Assembly: GCF_900176385.1 (NCBI RefSeq)
Contig: NZ_FWXN01000004.1
Coordinates: forward strand, 186,001-250,000
Reading direction: 5' to 3'
DNA: 64,000 bases
Source of the DNA: Janibacter indicus
GTDB lineage: Bacteria > Actinomycetota > Actinomycetes > Actinomycetales > Dermatophilaceae
Both the position numbers and the translations under genes were made by a program. Below, piece after piece: positions 1-7,623 of the stretch (within the stretch, counting starts at the first letter, position 1; every line of letters begins with the position of its first letter). A model generated the notes under the pieces. That model saw only the letters and a list, made by a program, of their open reading frames with translations, was not told the origin of the DNA and made no database searches.

Positions 1-536
1 GCCGGGACCCCGAGCGTCAGGGTGACCTCGGCGGCGTAGTCGGCGTCGACGACGTGCACGCCTCGTGAGCGTAGCTCGTTGTCGACCCGCCCGGCCTCGA
101 CGTGCGAGACGGTCAGCGCGTGCTCGACGACGAGCTCACGGCGCAGCACACCGACCTCGTCGAGCCCGGCCCGCACCGCGTCGCCGTAGGCGCGCACGAG
201 CCCACCCGTGCCGAGCAGCACCCCGCCGAACCAGCGGGTGACGACCGCGACGACATCGCTCACCTCGTGCCCGGTGAGGACCTCGAGCATCGGGGCTCCG
301 GCCGTGCCGGAGGGTTCGCCGTCGTCGGAGGAGCGGGTCACCCCCGCGTCGGGACCCAGGACGAAGGCGGAGCAGTGGTGCCGGGCGTCCCAGTGCTGCT
401 TGCGCAGGCGCTCGACGACGGCCCGGGCACTCCCTTCGTCCTCGACTCGCTCGAGGGTGCACCGGAAGCGTGACCGCTTGACCTCGAGCTCGACCTCGCC
501 GTCACGGGCGATGGTGCGGTACGACGTCGGGCCCAC
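1..536 (-). CDS. YigZ/IMPACT family protein (3' end outside window)
   Basis: Reading the minus strand from GTG at 536 gives at least 178 residues of an open frame that runs off the window. The segments SDDGEPSGTAGAPML and VVTRWFGGVLLGTGGLVRAY are hallmarks of the UPF0029/IMPACT (YigZ) family, an ancient fold in proteins linked to translation control; the bacterial role is not settled. The start lies 5 bases after the stop of the uridine kinase-like gene, so the two are probably co-transcribed. The GTG is chosen because the conserved N-terminus (SYRTIARDGEVELEVKRSRF) follows at once; the first base of the frame has no ATG. Confidence 0.85.
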   Translation of the reverse strand, partial: MGPTSYRTIARDGEVELEVKRSRFRCTLERVEDEGSARAVVERLRKQHWDARHHCSAFVLGPDAGVTRSSDDGEPSGTAGAPMLEVLTGHEVSDVVAVVTRWFGGVLLGTGGLVRAYGDAVRAGLDEVGVLRRELVVEHALTVSHVEAGRVDNELRSRGVHVVDADYAAEVTLTLGVP

Positions 537-541
537 GGCAC

Positions 542-1159
542 TCAGGCGCCGGCGAGCTCGCGCTCGGCCTGCGTGGGGGTGGCGCAGCGCGCGCCGAGCT
601 CGACGTGCCGGGCGACGACGCGCGGCTCGTCCCGCATGAGGACCAGACCGCGGCGGACGAGGGTGAGCGGCGGCTTGCGGCGCTCCTTGAGGTCGCGGGC
701 CAGCCGCAGTACGAAGGTCTTGAGCCGGTGGTGGCGTATGCACCAGGCGGAGTGGAGCAGCCCGGCCTCGCGCAGGGCGGGGATCGCCTCGGCCGCGAAG
801 ATGCCCTCCGCGACGACGAGGTCGTCGGGTCGCGCCGTCACGGTGTGCTCGCCCGTGGCCCGCGAGACGCTGATGTCGTAGATCGGCATCGCCGCCGTCC
901 CGGTCGCCAGGAGGGCGCTCATCGCGGCGACGGCCGCCGGCTCGTCCCAGCTGTCGGGGTGGTCCCAGTCGACCATGCCGAGCTCCTCGCTGCGGGGCAG
1001 GTCGGGGGCGTCGAGGTCCTTGTAGAAGTCGTCGAGCCGCACGACCGGCCACCCGTGGTCACGATGCAGGCGGGCGGCGAGACGGGACTTGCCGGAGCCA
1101 CTCGGCCCGGCGAGGACGACGACACGTCCGGTCGAAGGGGGCTGGGCTGGCGTCGGCAC
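542..1159 (-). CDS. Uridine kinase-like P-loop protein
   Basis: Predicted 205-residue P-loop nucleoside kinase. The Walker A motif GPSGSGKS is at residues 18-25, followed by RLDDFYKD, a DFY substrate-site segment typical of uridine kinase and phosphoribulokinase-like enzymes that phosphorylate uridine or cytidine in pyrimidine salvage. A long upstream extension of the frame is shadow of the mutase gene. GTG 1159 is chosen because a good -10 box (TATTGT) ends 8 bases before it, giving a nearly leaderless start. Neighbours are mutase and nucleoside phosphorylase upstream and yigZ downstream. The exact substrate cannot be read from sequence. Confidence 0.8.
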   Translation of the reverse strand: MPTPAQPPSTGRVVVLAGPSGSGKSRLAARLHRDHGWPVVRLDDFYKDLDAPDLPRSEELGMVDWDHPDSWDEPAAVAAMSALLATGTAAMPIYDISVSRATGEHTVTARPDDLVVAEGIFAAEAIPALREAGLLHSAWCIRHHRLKTFVLRLARDLKERRKPPLTLVRRGLVLMRDEPRVVARHVELGARCATPTQAERELAGA

Positions 1160-1167
1160 GAGAGCCA

Positions 1168-1173
1168 ACAATA
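1168..1173 (-). promoter_or_regulatory. -10 box of uridine kinase-like gene
   Basis: On the minus strand TATTGT ends 8 bases before GTG 1159. It separates this gene transcriptionally from the mutase upstream. Confidence 0.5.
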
Positions 1174-1176
1174 CGT

Positions 1177-1209
1177 GGGTCGAGGTGCGAGGAACGAGCC
1201 TCGAGACCC
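1177..1209. repeat. Imperfect inverted repeat between mutase and kinase genes
   Basis: GGGTCGAGG at the left faces CCTCGAGACCC at the right (one arm has a two-base bulge) around a GC-rich loop. It covers the mutase stop codon, so it may be a terminator. Its CTCGAGAC half also occurs in the palindrome array at 12853-12962. Confidence 0.45.
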
Positions 1210-2975
1210 TAGAGCGCCGTGAGCGACTCCATTGCCGCGCGCACCCGACCGAGCCGCTCGGCGGCCCGGTCCCGTGCCGGCCCCAGGTCGTCCTGGTCGG
1301 CGACCGGCTCGATCGCCTCGAGGTAGACCTTGAGCTTGGGCTCGGTGCCGGAGGGACGCACGATGATCCGGGAGTCGTCGTCGAGCAGGTAGCGCAGCCC
1401 GTCGGTCGGCGGCAGTCCACCGGCGCCGGCCGAGAGGTCCTCGGCGCTCGCGACGGGAGAGCCGGCGACCTCGGCGGGCGGTGTCTCGCGCAGCCGGGCC
1501 ATGATCCGCCCGATGTCGGCGAGGTCCTCGACCCGGATGGAGAAGGCGTCGGTGGCGTGCACGCCGAGCTGGCGGTGCAGGTCGTCGAGCACGTCGAGCA
1601 GGGTCCGGCCCTCGGCCTTGAGGATCGCGGCGAGCTCGGCGATGAGCAGCGCCGCGGAGACGCCGTCCTTGTCACGCACGAGGTCGGGGGCGACGCAGTA
1701 GCCGAGCGCCTCCTCGTAGCCGTAGTGCAGGTCGTCGACGCGGGCGATCCACTTGAAGCCGGTGAGGGTCTCCTCGTGCGCCACCCCCGACAGCCGGCAC
1801 ATCGCGGCGAGCAGCCGCGAGCTGACGATGGAGTTGGCCATCCGGCGTCCTTCGGGGACGCCGCGCATGATCAGGTGCGAGGCGAGGAGCGCGCCGAGCT
1901 CGTCGCCGCGCAGGAGGCGCCAGCCGCCGTCGACGTCGCCGTCGGGCACGGCGACGGCGCAGCGGTCGGCGTCGGGGTCGTTGGCGATGACGAGGTCCGG
2001 GCCGCTCTCGCGGGCCGCGGCCAGGGCCGCGTCGAGGGCGCCGTCCTCCTCGGGGTTGGGGAAGGTCACCGTCGGGAAGTCGGGGTCGGGCTCGGCCTGC
2101 GAGCCGACCGTCTCGGGGGCGGCGAAGCCGGCCCGCTCGAAGGCCCGGCGCACCGTCGTGTCGCCGACGCCGTGGAGCGAGGTGTGCAGCACCCGCAGGT
2201 CGCGGGGCGTGTCGAGGCCGACGACCCCGGAGACGGCGTCGAGGTAGGCCTCGAGCAGCTCGTCGCCGAGCACCTCCCAGCCCGACTCGGCCCGCGGGAC
2301 CGATGCGACGCTCGCGACCCGGTCGATCTGGGCGGCGATCTGCGCGTCGCTCGGCGGCACGATCTGGCTGCCGTCGCCGAGGTAGACCTTGTAGCCGTTG
2401 TCCTGCGGCGGGTTGTGGCTGGCGGTGACCATGACGCCCGCGTCGGCGCCGAGGTGCCGGATGGCGAAGGCCAGCACCGGCGTCGGCAGCGGCTCCGGCA
2501 GCAGCGCCGCCCGCCCGCCGGCGGCGGTGACGACCGCGGCCGTGTCGATGGCGAAGGCATCGGAGTTGTACCTCGCGTCGCGCCCGATGACGACGAAGGC
2601 GCCGTCCTGAGGTGCGACGGAGTCGCCTCGAAGGGGAGAAGCGCTCGCCTCCTGCAGGTGGGCCACGAGCCCGGCGGCGGCGCGGATGACGACGGCGCGG
2701 TTCATCCGGTGGGGGCCGGCGCCGAGGGCGCCGCGCAGGCCGGCGGTGCCGAACTGGAGCAGCCCGGTGAAGCGGTCGGCGAGGTCGGCGACGGCGGCCG
2801 GGTCACCCCCCTTCGTGGCTCCTTCGTCGCGCCTCAGGACGGCGCCTTCGGCAGCGGCCACGATCGCCAGCAGCTCGTCGCGGGTCACGGGGTCGGGGTC
2901 GTCGGCGGCCCACTCGCGCGCTGCGACGAGCAGGTCGTCGGGGACGTCGGCGGCGTGGCGGGAGGTGTAGCTCAT
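1209..2975 (-). CDS. Phosphoglucomutase/phosphomannomutase family protein
   Basis: A 588-residue alpha-D-phosphohexomutase that interconverts hexose 1- and 6-phosphates (or pentose phosphates; substrate not determined) through a phosphoserine. TASHNP at residues 184-189 holds the active serine (186), NDPDADR is the metal loop, ETLTGFKWIA the sugar-binding loop and PSGTEPKLKVYLE the phosphate-binding site near the C-terminus. The order is the usual four domains. Two stretches, residues about 43-56 and 113-127, look like insertions and are encoded by an inverted repeat pair (separate entry). The start ATG lies 9 bases past the purine nucleoside phosphorylase stop, indicating an operon that would recycle ribose or deoxyribose 1-phosphate made by that enzyme. 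Confidence 0.93.
   Translation of the reverse strand: MSYTSRHAADVPDDLLVAAREWAADDPDPVTRDELLAIVAAAEGAVLRRDEGATKGGDPAAVADLADRFTGLLQFGTAGLRGALGAGPHRMNRAVVIRAAAGLVAHLQEASASPLRGDSVAPQDGAFVVIGRDARYNSDAFAIDTAAVVTAAGGRAALLPEPLPTPVLAFAIRHLGADAGVMVTASHNPPQDNGYKVYLGDGSQIVPPSDAQIAAQIDRVASVASVPRAESGWEVLGDELLEAYLDAVSGVVGLDTPRDLRVLHTSLHGVGDTTVRRAFERAGFAAPETVGSQAEPDPDFPTVTFPNPEEDGALDAALAAARESGPDLVIANDPDADRCAVAVPDGDVDGGWRLLRGDELGALLASHLIMRGVPEGRRMANSIVSSRLLAAMCRLSGVAHEETLTGFKWIARVDDLHYGYEEALGYCVAPDLVRDKDGVSAALLIAELAAILKAEGRTLLDVLDDLHRQLGVHATDAFSIRVEDLADIGRIMARLRETPPAEVAGSPVASAEDLSAGAGGLPPTDGLRYLLDDDSRIIVRPSGTEPKLKVYLEAIEPVADQDDLGPARDRAAERLGRVRAAMESLTAL
2594..2850. repeat. Inverted pair of 25-base repeats inside the mutase gene
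   Basis: Copy one at 2594-2618 and copy two (reverse complement) at 2826-2850 match at 24 of 25 bases: CGAAGGCGCCGTCCTGAGG, then T or C, then GCGAC. Each is followed on its own strand within about 20 bases by CGAAGGGG. The copies are in different reading contexts, coding for VAPQDGAF in one and EGAVLRR in the other, so protein similarity does not explain the DNA identity. Confidence 0.7.
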
Positions 2976-2984
2976 GGGGGGGCC

Positions 2985-3803
2985 TCAGATCCGGGCGACG
3001 ATGCTGGCGAGGAGCGTGCCGCAGCGCTCGGCGGCGGCCTGGCCGGCGGCGACGACCTCGTCGTGCGCCAGGGGAGTCTCGCTGATGCCGGCGGCGGCAT
3101 TGGTGACGAGCGAGACCCCGAGGACCTCGAGGCCGGCCTCGCGCGCGGCGATCGCCTCGAGCGTCGTCGACATGCCGACGAGGTCGGCGCCGAGGACCCC
3201 GGCCATGCGCACCTCCGCGGGGGTCTCGTAGTGCGGCCCGCGGAACTGCGCGTAGACGCCCTCGTCGAGGTCGGGGTCGACCTCGCGGGCCAGCTCGCGG
3301 AGGCGGGGGGAGTAGAGGTCGGTGAGGTCGACGAAGTTGGCGCCCTCGACCGGCGAGGTCGCGGTGAGGTTGATGTGGTCGCTGATGAGGACCGGGGTGC
3401 CCGGGCCCCACTCGGGCCGCAGCCCGCCGCAGCCGTTGGTCAGCACGATCGCGCGGCACCCGGCCGCGGCGGCGGTGCGCACCGCGTGGACGACGGCGCG
3501 CACGCCGCGGCCCTCGTAGAAGTGCGTGCGGGTGCCGAAGACCAGCGCCCGCCGGCCGGTGTCGGCGATCTCGACGGAGCGCAGCTGCCCGGAGTGGCCG
3601 GCGACGGCCGCGGCGGTGAAGCCCGGCACCTCGGCCTGCTCGACGGTGGCGACGGTGCGGCCGACCCGGTCTGCGGTCTGGCCCCAGCCGGAGCCGAGGA
3701 CGAGGGCAACGTCGTGGGTCGCCACGCCGGTGCGCTCGGCGATGACGGCCGCCGCGTCGTGGGCGAGGACGAAGGGGTCCTGGGTGTCAGCGGTCTGGGT
3801 CAC
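2985..3803 (-). CDS. Purine nucleoside phosphorylase
   Basis: A 272-residue trimeric-type purine nucleoside phosphorylase that splits (deoxy)guanosine or inosine with phosphate into base and sugar 1-phosphate. VLGSGWG near residue 35 is the phosphate-binding loop, [11 protein letters not shown] supplies the arginine and histidine of the active site, and VLTNGCGGL and [15 protein letters not shown] match family blocks including the methionine-serine purine-site segment. GTG 3803 is preceded by a minus-strand -10 box TAGATT ending 6 bases upstream, so the message is probably leaderless. Downstream is the phosphohexomutase, which can use the sugar phosphate. Divergent to the flavoprotein at 3829. 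Confidence 0.92.
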   Translation of the reverse strand: MTQTADTQDPFVLAHDAAAVIAERTGVATHDVALVLGSGWGQTADRVGRTVATVEQAEVPGFTAAAVAGHSGQLRSVEIADTGRRALVFGTRTHFYEGRGVRAVVHAVRTAAAAGCRAIVLTNGCGGLRPEWGPGTPVLISDHINLTATSPVEGANFVDLTDLYSPRLRELAREVDPDLDEGVYAQFRGPHYETPAEVRMAGVLGADLVGMSTTLEAIAAREAGLEVLGVSLVTNAAAGISETPLAHDEVVAAGQAAAERCGTLLASIVARI

Positions 3804-3809
3804 AGGCGC

Positions 3810-3819
3810 AATCTACAAG
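3810..3819. promoter_or_regulatory. Overlapping divergent -10 boxes (pnp and flavoprotein)
   Basis: AATCTACAAG holds TAGATT on the minus strand (3815-3810), 6 bases before GTG 3803, and TACAAG on the plus strand (3814-3819), 9 bases before ATG 3829. The two boxes share the TA at 3814-3815. Confidence 0.45.
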
Positions 3820-3828
3820 GGTGGTTGG

Positions 3829-5244
3829 ATGGGAGGCGTGACTCGAACGAACTCTGTTGTGATCCTCGGCGGCGGCCCGGGCGGCTACGAGGCGGCCCTC
3901 GTGGCCGCGCACCTGGGGGCGTCGGTCACCGTCGTCGACCGGGACGGCATCGGCGGGGCCGCGGTCCTCACCGACTGCGTCCCGAGCAAGACCCTCATCG
4001 CGACGGCCGACTACCTCGGTGGCTTCGAGACGGCCTCCGAGCTCGGGGTGCACCTCGAGGACCACGAGGGTGACGTCGCGACCGAGACGGTCGCCGAGCT
4101 CGACGCGATTAACCGCCGCGTGCTCAACCTCGCGGCGGCGCAGTCCGCCGACATCACCGCTCGGCTGCAGGAGGTCGGGGTGCGGGTGGTGTCCGGCACC
4201 GGCCGACTCGCCTCGCCGAGCGAGGTCGTCGTCGAGGGCGCCGACGGCGCGACCGAGACGATCAGCGCCGACGTCGTGCTGCTGAGCACGGGCGCCACGC
4301 CGCGGGTCCTGCCGAGCGCGCAGCCCGACGGCGAGCGGATCCTCACCTGGCAGCAGATCTACGAGCTGCCCGAGATCCCCGACAAGCTCATCGTCGTCGG
4401 CTCCGGCGTCACCGGCGCCGAGCTCGCGCAGGCCTACCTCGGCCTGGGCACCGACGTCACGCTCATCTCCTCGCGCGATCTCGTGCTGCCGGGCGAGGAC
4501 CAGGACGCTGCTGCCGTCATCGAGGACGTCTTCCGCCGACGGGGCATGACCGTGCTCAACCGCTCGCGCATGGCGTCGGCCGAGCGGCGTGGCGACGGTG
4601 TCGTCGTCACCCTCGAGGACGGCCGCGAGGTCGAGGGCAGCCACGTGCTCATCGCCGTGGGTGCCGTGCCCAACACCCGCGAGATCGGCCTCGAAGAGGT
4701 CGGCGTCGAGCTCAGCGAGTCCGGCCACATCGTCACCGACCGCGTCTCGCGGACCTCGGCCCGCGGCGTCTACGCCGCCGGCGACTGCACCGGCGTCTTC
4801 GCGCTCGCGTCGGTCGCGGCGATGCAGGGCCGCACGGCCATGGCGCACGCGCTGGGTGACGCGGTGACCCCCCTTCGTCTCTCGGCGGTGTCGGCCAATG
4901 TTTTCACCGACCCCGAGATCGCCACGGTCGGCATGAGCGCCGCCGACGCCGCGGACAACTCCGACGTTGAGGCCGTGATGATGCCGCTCTCGCGCAACCC
5001 GCGGGCGAAGATGCTCGGCATCGAGGAGGGCTTCGTCAAGCTCTTCGCCTACCGGGGGACCGGCACGCTGCTCGGCGGTGTCGTCGTCGCGCCGCGGGCG
5101 TCCGAGCTGATCTTCCCGGTGGCCCTGGCCGTGGCCAACCGGTTGTCCGTTGACCAGGTCGCCTCGACCTTCACCGTCTACCCCTCGCTCACCGGCACCA
5201 TTGCCGAGGCGGCCCGCCGCCTGCACCCCCTCCACGGGGAGTGA
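3829..5244 (+). CDS. NAD(P)H-quinone dehydrogenase-like flavoprotein (LpdA type)
   Basis: A 471-residue FAD-dependent pyridine nucleotide disulfide oxidoreductase. VILGGGPGGYEAA binds FAD, VVGSGVTGAELAQ binds NAD(P)H, GVYAAGDCTGV is the second FAD motif and a dimerisation domain ends the protein. True dihydrolipoamide dehydrogenases have a CxxxxC redox pair; here the segment reads GGAAVLTDCVPSKTL with only one cysteine, which in the Mycobacterium tuberculosis LpdA (Rv3303c) lineage goes with quinone reduction. A longer frame upstream is shadow. ATG 3829 is favoured by the -10 box at 3814; GTG 3838 is the alternative. Confidence 0.87.
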   Translation: MGGVTRTNSVVILGGGPGGYEAALVAAHLGASVTVVDRDGIGGAAVLTDCVPSKTLIATADYLGGFETASELGVHLEDHEGDVATETVAELDAINRRVLNLAAAQSADITARLQEVGVRVVSGTGRLASPSEVVVEGADGATETISADVVLLSTGATPRVLPSAQPDGERILTWQQIYELPEIPDKLIVVGSGVTGAELAQAYLGLGTDVTLISSRDLVLPGEDQDAAAVIEDVFRRRGMTVLNRSRMASAERRGDGVVVTLEDGREVEGSHVLIAVGAVPNTREIGLEEVGVELSESGHIVTDRVSRTSARGVYAAGDCTGVFALASVAAMQGRTAMAHALGDAVTPLRLSAVSANVFTDPEIATVGMSAADAADNSDVEAVMMPLSRNPRAKMLGIEEGFVKLFAYRGTGTLLGGVVVAPRASELIFPVALAVANRLSVDQVASTFTVYPSLTGTIAEAARRLHPLHGE

Positions 5245-5323
5245 GCGCAGGCCGGCGCGCCGGCGCGCTGCCGCCGCTAGGGTCGAAGGGGCCGACCCGC
5301 GGCCCGCGACCAAGGAGCCGAGG

Positions 5324-5617
5324 ATGAGCAACAGCCCGCAGCAGTTCAACGGCGGCGAGTACGTCGACAAGGCACGCGACGCGGCCCGGGACCACCCGGA
5401 CCAGGCGCGCGGTGCGATCGACAAGGTCCAGGAGGCCGTCGACAAGCGCACCGGCGGCAAGTTCAGGTCGATCATCGACAAGGCCGGTGACTTCGTCGAG
5501 GACAAGCTCGGCCTGCCGGAGGAGAAGAAGGCGGAGCCCGAGGGCGACGCCAGCCCCAAGGCGGACCCGGAGCCGCAGGGCGACTCCTCGACCGGCGGCG
5601 GGGCCCTGCCCGGCTGA
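5324..5617 (+). CDS. Small charged protein, MT0933-antitoxin-like family
   Basis: A 97-residue, lysine- and aspartate-rich protein with no membrane segment. The central part (AIDKVQEAVDKRTGGKFRSI and FVEDKLG) resembles the Rv0909/MT0933-like antitoxin family (PF14013), and the C-terminal 30 residues are disordered and rich in proline, glutamate and glycine. ATG 5324 follows the ribosome binding site AAGGAG (5312-5317) by 6 bases, one of the few classic Shine-Dalgarno starts here. No toxin-like gene is adjacent, so if it is an antitoxin it is an orphan; family members may have other roles. Confidence 0.7.
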   Translation: MSNSPQQFNGGEYVDKARDAARDHPDQARGAIDKVQEAVDKRTGGKFRSIIDKAGDFVEDKLGLPEEKKAEPEGDASPKADPEPQGDSSTGGGALPG

Positions 5618-5640
5618 TCCGGCGGGCGCGCCGGCCGCGG

Positions 5641-7623
5641 TCAGTCGGCCGGCGCGGTCACCGTTGCCGCCTGCAGCTGCAGGTCGGTGCGCACGGCGGA
5701 TCCACCGAGCACGACGGTCCGCGTGACGATGGCGCTCGTGGCCCGGTCGACGGCCGTGACGACATAGGTGCCCTCCTTGGGCACCGGCAGCTCGTAGCGC
5801 CCGTCGGGGCCGGTACGCATCCAGTCGACCGACCCACCAGACCGGCGGGTGACGACGACGGAGACGTCCGCCGCGGGCTGCCCGTCGACACCGATCACGG
5901 TGCCCGAGACGCTCATCCGGTCGCGCAGCACCAGAGGCGGCACCTGCGGGCCCCGCTCCAGGTCGACGTAGGCGCTCACGGGTTCCCAGCCCGGGGCGGT
6001 GACGACGAAGAGGTGCTTGATCGGGCCGCCCGTCGCCACCGAGTAGTCACCGGCCGAGTCGGTGTGCGACCAGTCGACGTGCGAGCCCTGGCCGCCGAGC
6101 ACCGTGACGACGGCCCCGGGGAGCGGCTGCCCCGCGGCGTCGGTGATCCGGCCGTGGACGACGTGGTCGGCCTTCTGCTCCTCGACGTCGGGTCGGGCCG
6201 GGACCTCGGCGGAGCGCTGCCGCAGGAAGGGCAGGATCAGCCCGAGGCTGATGAGCGAGGCGGCCGTCGCGAGACCGAAGACAGTGGCCATGCCGGTGTA
6301 GGTGGGAAACCCGCTGGCCGTGATCGTCGCCGCGAGCACAGCGGTGGTCACGGCACTCGCCGTCGACGTGCCGACCGAGCGCAGCAGCGTGTTGAGGCCG
6401 TTGGCCGCCGCCGTCTCGGTGACGGGCACCGAGCGCATGATGAGCGTCGGCAGCGCCGAGTAGGCCAGCGCGGTCCCGATGGTCACGGTGATCGTGCCGA
6501 GCACGACGAGACCGATCGAGTGGCTGAAGGGGATGCGGGCGAGGTAGGAGATCGCCATGATCGCCGCGCCCGCACCGATCGCCATCTCGGGCCCGAAGCG
6601 GCGGGTCACCCAGCCTGAGAGCGGCGCGAGCAGGCCGAAGGCCACGGCGGAGGGTGCCATCCACAGGCCGGCGTGCAGCGCGTCGAGCCCCAGCCCGTAG
6701 CCGGTCTCCTTCGGCGTCTGCAGCAGCTGGGTCGACACGAGCATGTTGACGAACATCGCGAAGCCCATGAAGACCGAGATCGTGTTGGCCGCGATGACGA
6801 CCGGCTGCGAAGCGGTGCGGATGTCGACGAGCGGGTTGGGGATGCGCAGCTCGAGCGGGACGAAGAGGCCGAACAGCAGCAGGCCCGCGGCGAAGCAGCC
6901 GAGCGTGCGCACGTCGAGCCAGCCCCAGTCGCTGCCCTTGGAGACCGCGAGGAGCAGCAGCACGAGCGCCAGGCTGAGCAGGACCGCACCACGCACGTCG
7001 AAGGCGCCCGCGGTGCGCACGCTCGACTCCGAGACCGTGAGGAGGACGAGCGCGATCATCAGCAGGGCGAGGACGCCGGGCAGCCACAGCACGATGTGCC
7101 AGTCGAAGGCCTCGGCGAGGTAGCCACCGAGCGGCAGCCCCACCCCGGCCCCGATCGCGAGGGTGGCACTCATCAGGGCGACGGCGAGCGGCACCTGCTC
7201 GGGATCGAGCTCGTCGCGCATCGTCGCGATGCCGACCGGCACGAGTGCCATGCCCATGCCCTGCAGGGCGCGGGCGAGGATGAGGAACGGCAGGGAGGGG
7301 GCGAAGGCCCCGACGAGGGCACCGAGCGCGACGATGGCCAGGGTTACGAGGATCATCCGCCGCTTGCCGTACATGTCGGCCATGCGGGAGATGACCGGCG
7401 TCGCGACCGCGCCGGCGACGAGGGTCGCGGTGACCAGCCACGAGGCGTTGCCGGCGCTCGTGCCGATGAGGTCGGGCAGCTCGGGGACGAGCGGCAGCAC
7501 CATCGTCTGCTGGAGCGAGACGATCGTCCCGCAGAGGGCGAGGACGGCGATGACGACGCCGCCCCCGGCACGCCGGGAAGGCGTGCCGGGGGCGGCGTCG
7601 GTGCTGCTGGGGGAGGCGCCCAT
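5641..7623 (-). CDS. MFS drug-exporter-like protein with C-terminal Ig-like regulatory domains
   Basis: A 660-residue membrane protein. Residues about 20-470 are a DHA2-type major facilitator with roughly 14 membrane segments; motif A appears as SRMADMYGKRRM and motif C-like glycines follow in GAGVGLPLGGYLAE. Residues about 480-650 hold two tandem carboxypeptidase-regulatory-like beta-sandwich domains (VHGRITDAAGQPLPGAVVTV and VSGTVIGVDGQPAADVSVVV, each with an SHTDSAGDY or RTGPDGRY turn). This tail is unusual for a transporter and may face the cytoplasm or outside depending on the helix count. The ATG overlaps the stop of the carboxylase alpha gene by one base, indicating translational coupling. 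Confidence 0.87.
   Translation of the reverse strand: MGASPSSTDAAPGTPSRRAGGGVVIAVLALCGTIVSLQQTMVLPLVPELPDLIGTSAGNASWLVTATLVAGAVATPVISRMADMYGKRRMILVTLAIVALGALVGAFAPSLPFLILARALQGMGMALVPVGIATMRDELDPEQVPLAVALMSATLAIGAGVGLPLGGYLAEAFDWHIVLWLPGVLALLMIALVLLTVSESSVRTAGAFDVRGAVLLSLALVLLLLAVSKGSDWGWLDVRTLGCFAAGLLLFGLFVPLELRIPNPLVDIRTASQPVVIAANTISVFMGFAMFVNMLVSTQLLQTPKETGYGLGLDALHAGLWMAPSAVAFGLLAPLSGWVTRRFGPEMAIGAGAAIMAISYLARIPFSHSIGLVVLGTITVTIGTALAYSALPTLIMRSVPVTETAAANGLNTLLRSVGTSTASAVTTAVLAATITASGFPTYTGMATVFGLATAASLISLGLILPFLRQRSAEVPARPDVEEQKADHVVHGRITDAAGQPLPGAVVTVLGGQGSHVDWSHTDSAGDYSVATGGPIKHLFVVTAPGWEPVSAYVDLERGPQVPPLVLRDRMSVSGTVIGVDGQPAADVSVVVTRRSGGSVDWMRTGPDGRYELPVPKEGTYVVTAVDRATSAIVTRTVVLGGSAVRTDLQLQAATVTAPAD

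Noticed and set aside
1089-4073. 994-residue open frame on the plus strand
   Set aside because: It lies antisense to the mutase and phosphorylase genes, has no family signature and shows Gly/Asp/Val/Ala-rich composition of a high-GC shadow frame.
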